A DNA stretch of 5,866 nt, taken from an uncultured Lachnospiraceae bacterium. Its GTDB lineage: Bacteria > Bacillota_A > Clostridia > Lachnospirales > Lachnospiraceae. The stretch covers positions 1-5,866 of the forward strand of contig CACZQE010000257.1 in the NCBI GenBank assembly GCA_902783205.1. The letters are read 5' to 3'. Positions 5,809 through 5,866 of this stretch are shown piece after piece. The position numbers were made by a program, and so were the translations under genes. Under the pieces are notes generated by a model, which did not search any database, had not been told where the DNA came from, and saw only the letters and a program-made list of their open reading frames with translations. Each line of letters opens with the position of its first letter. The stretch's first letter is position 1.

Positions 5809-5853
5809 ATGAAAAAAGCCGTAGTTGAATTTTCCGGCGTGAAAACACCGTAG
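5809..5853 (+). CDS. Possible 14-residue small ORF or interrupted gene start
   Basis: ATG 5809 follows a strong GGGAGG (5794-5799) by 9 nt and encodes MKKAVVEFSGVKTP before TAG at 5851-5853. The ribosome binding site is as good as those of the real genes here. The peptide could be a leader peptide, a genuine small protein, or the start of a gene broken by a frameshift: the other two frames stay open to the window edge. The window ends 13 nt later, so this cannot be decided. No family is recognised. Confidence 0.3.
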   Translation: MKKAVVEFSGVKTP

Positions 5854-5857
5854 TTTT
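5835..5857 (+). terminator. Weak hairpin with GAAA loop followed by T-rich tract
   Basis: CGGCGT and ACACCG pair around a GAAA tetraloop with one C-A mismatch, followed by TAG and TTTT. The stem is short and lies inside the small ORF at 5809, so it may be an attenuator-like element, a weak terminator of the operon, or chance. Confidence 0.25.
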
Positions 5858-5866
5858 ATTATTGGC

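Noticed and set aside
1..5866. CRISPR array, insertion sequence ends, tRNA or rRNA genes
   Set aside because: No regularly spaced repeats, terminal inverted repeats with target duplications, or structured RNA genes were seen; the 'transposase' label of the Rpn family does not imply an insertion sequence here.

Overview
The window looks like a chromosomal accessory segment from a Gram-positive gut-type Clostridia, most likely Lachnospiraceae. This rests on the gene families present (an Rpn/PD-(D/E)XK 'transposase' with a glycine-ridged tail, an XRE regulator, and zinc-ribbon membrane proteins), on strong AGGAG-type ribosome binding sites, and on sigma-A-like promoters. The taxonomic call is inference; no rRNA or other marker gene is present.

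Layout: (1) 1-1044, minus strand: a long open frame entering from the left edge, 348 residues seen. It is a recombination-promoting nuclease (Rpn) family protein, probably missing only its last few codons. (2) 1045-1200: a spacer holding a 14-bp-stem hairpin that could terminate the upstream gene and also overlaps a candidate promoter. (3) 1201-1536, minus strand: a 111-residue XRE/Cro-CI-type regulator. (4) 1537-1850: a divergent regulatory region with a near-consensus plus-strand promoter (TTGAAA-17-TATAAT) and a small inverted repeat near the regulator start. (5) 1851-5606, plus strand: three consecutive genes, very likely one operon. Each has an N-terminal zinc ribbon (CxxC...CxxC), one transmembrane helix and a large, different ectodomain. 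(6) 5607-5866: a mostly non-coding tail with a 14-codon open frame behind a strong ribosome binding site, next to a hairpin.

The three plus-strand proteins share topology: zinc ribbon inside, a basic stretch, one membrane helix, and the rest outside. The first two carry degenerate tyrosine/aspartate repeats resembling the YD repeats of Rhs/wall-associated proteins. The third carries a long helical region with a motif recurring about every 48-50 residues, then a C-terminal beta-rich domain resembling NPCBM carbohydrate-binding modules. Together they look like an envelope-facing sensor or adhesion cassette, possibly controlled by the divergent XRE regulator. No function has been demonstrated, and this cassette is the most interesting part of the window.

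The nuclease gene is visibly more GC-rich than the operon (62% in 721-780 against 48% in 4741-4800 and 33% in 5281-5340, counted by hand), so the window may combine segments of different origin.
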